Part shown: in pieces, positions 59,915 to 64,000 of the stretch | Numbering within the stretch: the stretch's first letter is position 1 | Layout: each line of letters starts with the position of its first letter | NCBI RefSeq assembly: GCF_018860385.1 | Contig: NZ_JAHKPH010000013.1 | Location: 62,001-126,000, forward strand | Length of the DNA: 64,000 nucleotides | Source of the DNA: Reinekea forsetii | GTDB taxonomy: Bacteria > Pseudomonadota > Gammaproteobacteria > Pseudomonadales > Natronospirillaceae | Direction: 5' to 3' | Notes under the pieces: model-generated | The model's database searches: none | What the model was told of the DNA's origin: nothing | What the model saw: only the letters and a program-made list of their open reading frames with translations | Position numbers and translations under genes: made by a program

Positions 59915-62518
59915 ATGTATTTTAAAAATATTGCGCTCGTGTTTACGTTAGCTTTTACACTGGTTTTAAGCGCATGTAATTCAGATCAATCAGCCGAAAA
60001 AGCCGATGGTTTTATTAAGCGAAGCGTCGCTTACCAAAAGCAAGGCCAATACCGAGCCACGCTGATTGAAATTCGTAATGCAATGCAAGCCGAGCCTGAA
60101 AATCTAGAGCACATTCAGCGTTATGCCGAAGTGCTGATAAAAATTGGCAGTGTATTAGAAGCTGAAGCTTTACTCTCTGAAGTGGCCAATAAAAACCATG
60201 CATTAAATTTACTGCTCGCCGATGCGTTGTTAAAGCAAGGCAAATTTGTATCGGCCAGCAAGGTGTTAAATGAATTAGGTAACCAAGCCGATACACAACT
60301 GCAATTAGATTATTTGAATGCCATGGTCGATTACTTATCGGGCGAGCAAGATGCCGCGTTTAAAGATTTACGCGCCCTTGTAAAAAATCCAAACGCTCCT
60401 AAGGCGGCCATGTATGAGTTTATTAACGTACTTATTCAAAACCAGCAATTTGCCGAAGCCCAACAATGGGTAGACTTTAGTTTGGCCAAAAATAGCAATG
60501 ATGCCCAAGCCTTATATTACAAAGCAAAGTTAGCCTATGAAGACAACCTATTAGAAAACGCCGAAAGCTATTTAACGGAAGCGTTAATTCAATTGCCAGA
60601 AACCGACGTATTATTGCAAGAGCGAATTCAAGTACTAGAGCTACTGTCTACTACCTTAACCGCACTGGGCCGTTCAACCGAAGCGTTTGTTTACCAGAAA
60701 ATTATTCGCGAAGCGAACCCAGAAGCCTTTGCCGCTAAACAACAATATAAAGATGCCCTAGCCGCGGCGAGCCAAGGCGATTTAGCCGCTGCCAAAAACG
60801 CGTTTGAAGATATTCTCACTCAGTTCCCAAACAACCAGCAAGCTGCATTATTACTGGGCTTAATTCACCTTGAAGAAGGAGATATTGCAACCGGTGAATC
60901 GCTCCTTAGTGAGAATTTAGATGCCGAAACCGCACCGGTTTCCATTATACGTGCTACCGCGCTGGCGCAATCGGAACAAGGTAAATCTAAAGAAGCGCTC
61001 GATGTATTAGAACGAGCATTACTAGTAAGACCCGATGACTCTACCCTGCTCGCGCTGTACGGCATTATTTCGATAAACAGCGGCGAAGCTCGCCAGGGGT
61101 TAGCGGCTGTCAGCAAAGCATTGCAGTTAGAGCCTAGCCGAACACGATTACATTTATTACTAGCACAATATTACGTAGAACAAGATCAATACGATTTAGC
61201 CTTAGGGCATTTAAGACAATCGTTTGCGAAAGCACCCGATGATTGGTCTACCACTGGATATTACTTGGCGACCTTACTCGAAAGTAAACAACAAGGTGAA
61301 GCAGTACGTGTGCGTGACAGCCTATACAACCAATTTCCAAAAGATCAAGCTAGCCTTTGGTTAGTCGCCATGACCGATTACAAAATGGGCAACTTAAACA
61401 AAGCCGTTGCACGCCTAAAAGAACTGGTAAAAATTGCACCAGCAAACGAAAACGCCTTAAACGCATTAGGGGGCATGCACCAGCAAGCCGAGCAGTACGA
61501 TTTAGCCGCATACTATTGGTTAAAAGCATTGCAGGTGAACCCAGGTAACCCAAACTATTTGCAAGCTTTAGTTCAAAATGCTTCTCGGCAAAAATCTTAT
61601 GGCGAGTTAGCTAAATGGTTGTCGGACCAAGCGGAACAAAATAAAGACATTGCCTTACCGCTGCATTCGGTACTGGTTGAACTTTATGTAAACGGTAAAA
61701 ACATGGATCAAGCAAACGCAGTTGCAAGCTTGTATAAAAATACCGATCACCCTTATGCCAAGGAGATGCACGCTAATTTACTTCGCGGCCAAGCGTTAGC
61801 TGCGGCAGAACAACAAGATTGGCCAAGCGCCCTGAAGCATATTGATGACGCGTTAAAAATTATTCCAAGCAGCACACAACTTACCCTACTGGCCACACAA
61901 TTTGAGTTTAGCGCCGGTGATGGAGAGGCCGCTTTAAATCGCATTAATGCACTGCTCGATATTAACAGCCGCAATTATTCAGCCGTTGCCGTTAAAAGCC
62001 AGCTAATAGAAAAATTAGAAGGCAAAGCCAAAGCGTTTGAATACATAGACAGCGTTTGGCAAGAGCAGCCCAACGGCGCGTTACTGAATGCCTATTTGTA
62101 CTTCTTACAATCAGAACTCCCGACCGAAGTAGAAAAAGAGCTGCAACGCTTAGTATCGGTAGAACCAAACAACGATAAAGCGCATGTGCTTATTGCCAAC
62201 AACTACTTAGAAAAAGGGCAACATGTAGAAGCCATTGCCTCTTATGAACAAGCACTGGCAAACAACCCGCAATCGGTTACGGCGCTAAATAATTTAGCCT
62301 GGCTTTTAAAAGAAGATAAAGTGGAACGTGCACTGGGTTATGCGAATAAAGCGGCACAGTTAGCGCCGAATTCGCCCAACGTTTTAGATACTTTAGCGTG
62401 GATACTGCACCTTAAAGGCGATAAAAAACAGGCATTAGAAACCATAAACAAAGCAATAAAAATAGACCCAAACAATACCGAACTGCAACAGCACAAGGCA
62501 CAAATTCTGGGCGCTTAA
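59915..62518 (+). CDS. prsT: PrsT, XrtA/PEP-CTERM system TPR-repeat lipoprotein
   Basis: An 867-residue lipoprotein with lipobox LVLSAC (Cys at about 20) and an almost continuous array of tetratricopeptide repeats, recognisable by the repeated A/L-rich ...A...YY.KA.LAYED..L and PNN...LNNLAWLL patterns. TPR repeats at the right end read QNKPADL-type helices (AIASYEQALANNPQSVTALNNLAWLL). In XrtA systems this protein, PrsT, is encoded next to prsK and prsR and supports exopolysaccharide export or assembly at the envelope. It starts 12 bp after prsR, in one operon, and ends 13 bp from the convergent aminotransferase gene. Exact molecular role is unknown. Confidence 0.93.
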   Translation: MYFKNIALVFTLAFTLVLSACNSDQSAEKADGFIKRSVAYQKQGQYRATLIEIRNAMQAEPENLEHIQRYAEVLIKIGSVLEAEALLSEVANKNHALNLLLADALLKQGKFVSASKVLNELGNQADTQLQLDYLNAMVDYLSGEQDAAFKDLRALVKNPNAPKAAMYEFINVLIQNQQFAEAQQWVDFSLAKNSNDAQALYYKAKLAYEDNLLENAESYLTEALIQLPETDVLLQERIQVLELLSTTLTALGRSTEAFVYQKIIREANPEAFAAKQQYKDALAAASQGDLAAAKNAFEDILTQFPNNQQAALLLGLIHLEEGDIATGESLLSENLDAETAPVSIIRATALAQSEQGKSKEALDVLERALLVRPDDSTLLALYGIISINSGEARQGLAAVSKALQLEPSRTRLHLLLAQYYVEQDQYDLALGHLRQSFAKAPDDWSTTGYYLATLLESKQQGEAVRVRDSLYNQFPKDQASLWLVAMTDYKMGNLNKAVARLKELVKIAPANENALNALGGMHQQAEQYDLAAYYWLKALQVNPGNPNYLQALVQNASRQKSYGELAKWLSDQAEQNKDIALPLHSVLVELYVNGKNMDQANAVASLYKNTDHPYAKEMHANLLRGQALAAAEQQDWPSALKHIDDALKIIPSSTQLTLLATQFEFSAGDGEAALNRINALLDINSRNYSAVAVKSQLIEKLEGKAKAFEYIDSVWQEQPNGALLNAYLYFLQSELPTEVEKELQRLVSVEPNNDKAHVLIANNYLEKGQHVEAIASYEQALANNPQSVTALNNLAWLLKEDKVERALGYANKAAQLAPNSPNVLDTLAWILHLKGDKKQALETINKAIKIDPNNTELQQHKAQILGA

Positions 62519-62531
62519 CGGCGCCTATGGC

Positions 62532-63656
62532 TTATGAATGCTGCGCAATAATTTTTGCCATCGCACGGGCGTGTTTTTCTGTAACGCCCGCGTGCACAGG
62601 CAAGGTTAAAAAACACTGAGCAAAGTGTCGCGCATGTTCATAATGGCCATCACCATGCCACATTGCTGGCTGCACGCCTTGCACCTGAGGTAAAGACGTT
62701 GTGTACATTTTACTAGCACCATAACTAATCAATGCTTCATACAGGGCGTTGCGTTGCTCGGTCGATTCACACAGCACAGGGTAGCGTAATAACCGCCCTC
62801 TTCGTTGACTGTTAATAGGCTGCAACACATTCAGTTGAGCTAACGCGTCATCTAAAATGGGTTCTGCTACAGAAGCACGTTGTTGGTAGGCATGTAGGTT
62901 TGCGTTTAAAGCCTGCAAAGACTCAAAGGGAAAGCCCGATAACTCGGAAAGCTCATGGAAACGCGTAGCCCCAATGTTTAAAAATGAAAGCTTGGTCAGC
63001 AAATTATAAACGAATGTGTTAGAAAGCCGATTAATAATATGCGCTTTTAACAGCCACTTTTTAGTATTAACCTGCGCTTTGTTTACCACAACGGTGTGTT
63101 GAGGCAAGCTTTCTTTCAAAGCCACTAGCCCGCCACCCAACAAACTCACCGCCTTTCCTCGGCCAAACGAAAAGCACACGTAATCGCCTTCGAACTGCGC
63201 CTCAGATGAGGTTACCGGAAACCACTGAGCGTTATCTTCAATAATCGATACTTGTGAAAAGGGGGCAACCACTTCTTTTAACTGGGCTAAACGCTCTTTA
63301 ATACCCATAAAGTTGATGACAATCACCGCCAAGGTATTAGCGTTTACCGCTTTCGCTAAGGCTTCTAGGTTATAACTTGGATCGTTCGGGTTTATATCAA
63401 CAACAACGGGCACATACCCAGCAAATTGCGCGGCGGAAAGTAAATCGGGGCAGCAATAGGCAGGTACAATTACCTCGGGTTGGGTTATATGCTTAAACGC
63501 TGCCTTCTTGTGCTGTAATGAAAACGCCAAGGCCGCCGTACCCGATTGCAACCACTGTAAGTTATAACCCGGCCAGTTAAGCTGGTTTTCAGATGCCGCC
63601 GAACTTAACTTTGTAACAATAGGATTCCCGGCTGGCGGTAGCGTTTGCAAGATCAT
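62532..63656 (-). CDS. DegT/DnrJ/EryC1-family sugar aminotransferase
   Basis: A 374-residue PLP aminotransferase of the sugar-aminotransferase family. The fold starts with GTAALAFSLQHKKAAFKHI and EVIVPAYCCPDLLSAAQFAGYVPVVVDI. Internal landmarks are SIIEDNAQWFP and the presumed Schiff-base lysine in SFGRGKAVSLLGGG. Members aminate nucleotide-linked or lipid-linked ketosugars for surface glycans. It overlaps the upstream glycosyltransferase gene by four bases (63653-63656), so both are in one leftward operon with exopolysaccharide synthesis. Length is normal. Which sugar is modified cannot be told. Confidence 0.9.
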   Translation of the reverse strand: MILQTLPPAGNPIVTKLSSAASENQLNWPGYNLQWLQSGTAALAFSLQHKKAAFKHITQPEVIVPAYCCPDLLSAAQFAGYVPVVVDINPNDPSYNLEALAKAVNANTLAVIVINFMGIKERLAQLKEVVAPFSQVSIIEDNAQWFPVTSSEAQFEGDYVCFSFGRGKAVSLLGGGLVALKESLPQHTVVVNKAQVNTKKWLLKAHIINRLSNTFVYNLLTKLSFLNIGATRFHELSELSGFPFESLQALNANLHAYQQRASVAEPILDDALAQLNVLQPINSQRRGRLLRYPVLCESTEQRNALYEALISYGASKMYTTSLPQVQGVQPAMWHGDGHYEHARHFAQCFLTLPVHAGVTEKHARAMAKIIAQHS

Positions 63657-64000
63657 CGTGCCGAAGGCTTCCAGGTTGTCATACGGGTGCCGGTTGCAAA
63701 CTTAAGCATAGATTCCATTAACGCAATGTTCACCTGCACAAAAAAGTAGACCAACTTAATAGGCCCTATGCTTTGTAATTTAGGGCTAAGGTGCGCCAAT
63801 AACGCCGTTACATAAAATAACACCTGGCCAATTAACGCCAATTGGTAAACCCAGCCCAAATGCACCACGAGCGAAGTGACAATTAACAACGCCATGAGAA
63901 ACCACGGCACGCCCCAACGCATAAGTTTATGGCTAAACACCTGCAAGGAGAACAACCCAAACTTGAACGGGTTTAGCACATCTAAATGTCGGCTAAGGCC
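63653..64000 (-). CDS. C-terminal part of a glycosyltransferase (cut by the window edge)
   Basis: About 115 residues are visible, and the frame stays open through the window edge beyond the GTG at 63979, so the start is outside. The visible part reads GLSRHLDVLNPFKFGLFSLQVFSHKLMRW, then two membrane helices (PWFLMALLIVTSLVVHLGW and LIGQVLFYVTALLA). The S-H-K-x-x-R-W motif followed by terminal helices is typical of the C-terminal ends of family 2 glycosyltransferases that act on undecaprenol-linked sugars. It belongs to the exopolysaccharide operon with the aminotransferase. Function of the catalytic part is not visible. Confidence 0.75.
   Translation of the reverse strand, partial: GLSRHLDVLNPFKFGLFSLQVFSHKLMRWGVPWFLMALLIVTSLVVHLGWVYQLALIGQVLFYVTALLAHLSPKLQSIGPIKLVYFFVQVNIALMESMLKFATGTRMTTWKPSAR

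Overview
The window is chromosomal DNA of moderate GC from a heterotrophic gammaproteobacterium. The gene set fits the Pseudomonas/Oceanospirillales side of the class: two-subunit arginine succinyltransferase (AruF/AruG), a PA4642-type small protein, a Pseudomonas-like ArgR (AraC type) and TamA/TamB. I do not name a genus. There are no rRNA or tRNA genes, no recognisable transposase, no prophage and no CRISPR array. Both edges cut genes: tamB on the left and a glycosyltransferase on the right.

Layout. 1-5.0 kb: tamA-tamB, outer-membrane protein assembly. 5.1-9.8 kb: a PA4642-like small gene, radA, a dGTPase and a membrane chemoreceptor. 10.1-14.6 kb: an unknown exported protein, an EamA exporter, rraA, a DUF1761 membrane protein, a RimJ-like acetyltransferase and a glycerophosphodiesterase. 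14.7-23.3 kb: an arginine catabolic island made of an isoaspartyl-dipeptidase-like amidohydrolase with altered metal ligands, an ArgR-like activator, and astC/aruF/aruG/astD/astB (no astE). 23.3-27.8 kb: a membrane diguanylate cyclase and a large lipoprotein alpha-amylase. 27.9-29.2 kb: a repeat-rich gap with two full copies and fragments of a ~225-bp element around a small DUF1127-like gene. 29.3-38.1 kb: recC-recB-recD plus a hotdog thioesterase, all start/stop overlapped. 38.1-40.5 kb: two envelope proteins and a PEP-CTERM protein. 40.7-44.3 kb: a Fur-type siderophore ABC importer. 44.5-51.5 kb: a saccharopine-dehydrogenase-like oxidoreductase, a sensory operon and a divergent NMT1/THI5-GGDEF protein. 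51.7-54.9 kb: glmU-glmS. 55.3-64 kb: two related fibronectin-III lipoproteins, prsK-prsR-prsT of the XrtA/PEP-CTERM exopolysaccharide system, a DegT-type aminotransferase and a glycosyltransferase end.

Two systems stand out. First, the 45.8-49.7 kb operon encodes a histidine kinase whose N-terminus has the copper and ethylene-binding residues of plant ETR1 (Asp, Tyr, Ile-Pro, Cys, His at a constant +4 offset). It is followed by a single-domain response regulator and a response regulator-diguanylate cyclase, which suggests an ethylene-like signal feeding c-di-GMP. Second, the PEP-CTERM protein at 40.1-40.5 kb has a good sigma-54 promoter, while the sigma-54 activator PrsR is encoded at 58.5 kb, so the two are probably one regulon. 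Four c-di-GMP-type genes or receptors, GlmU/GlmS sugar-nucleotide supply and the exopolysaccharide genes together suggest a surface-attached or aggregating lifestyle; this is inference.
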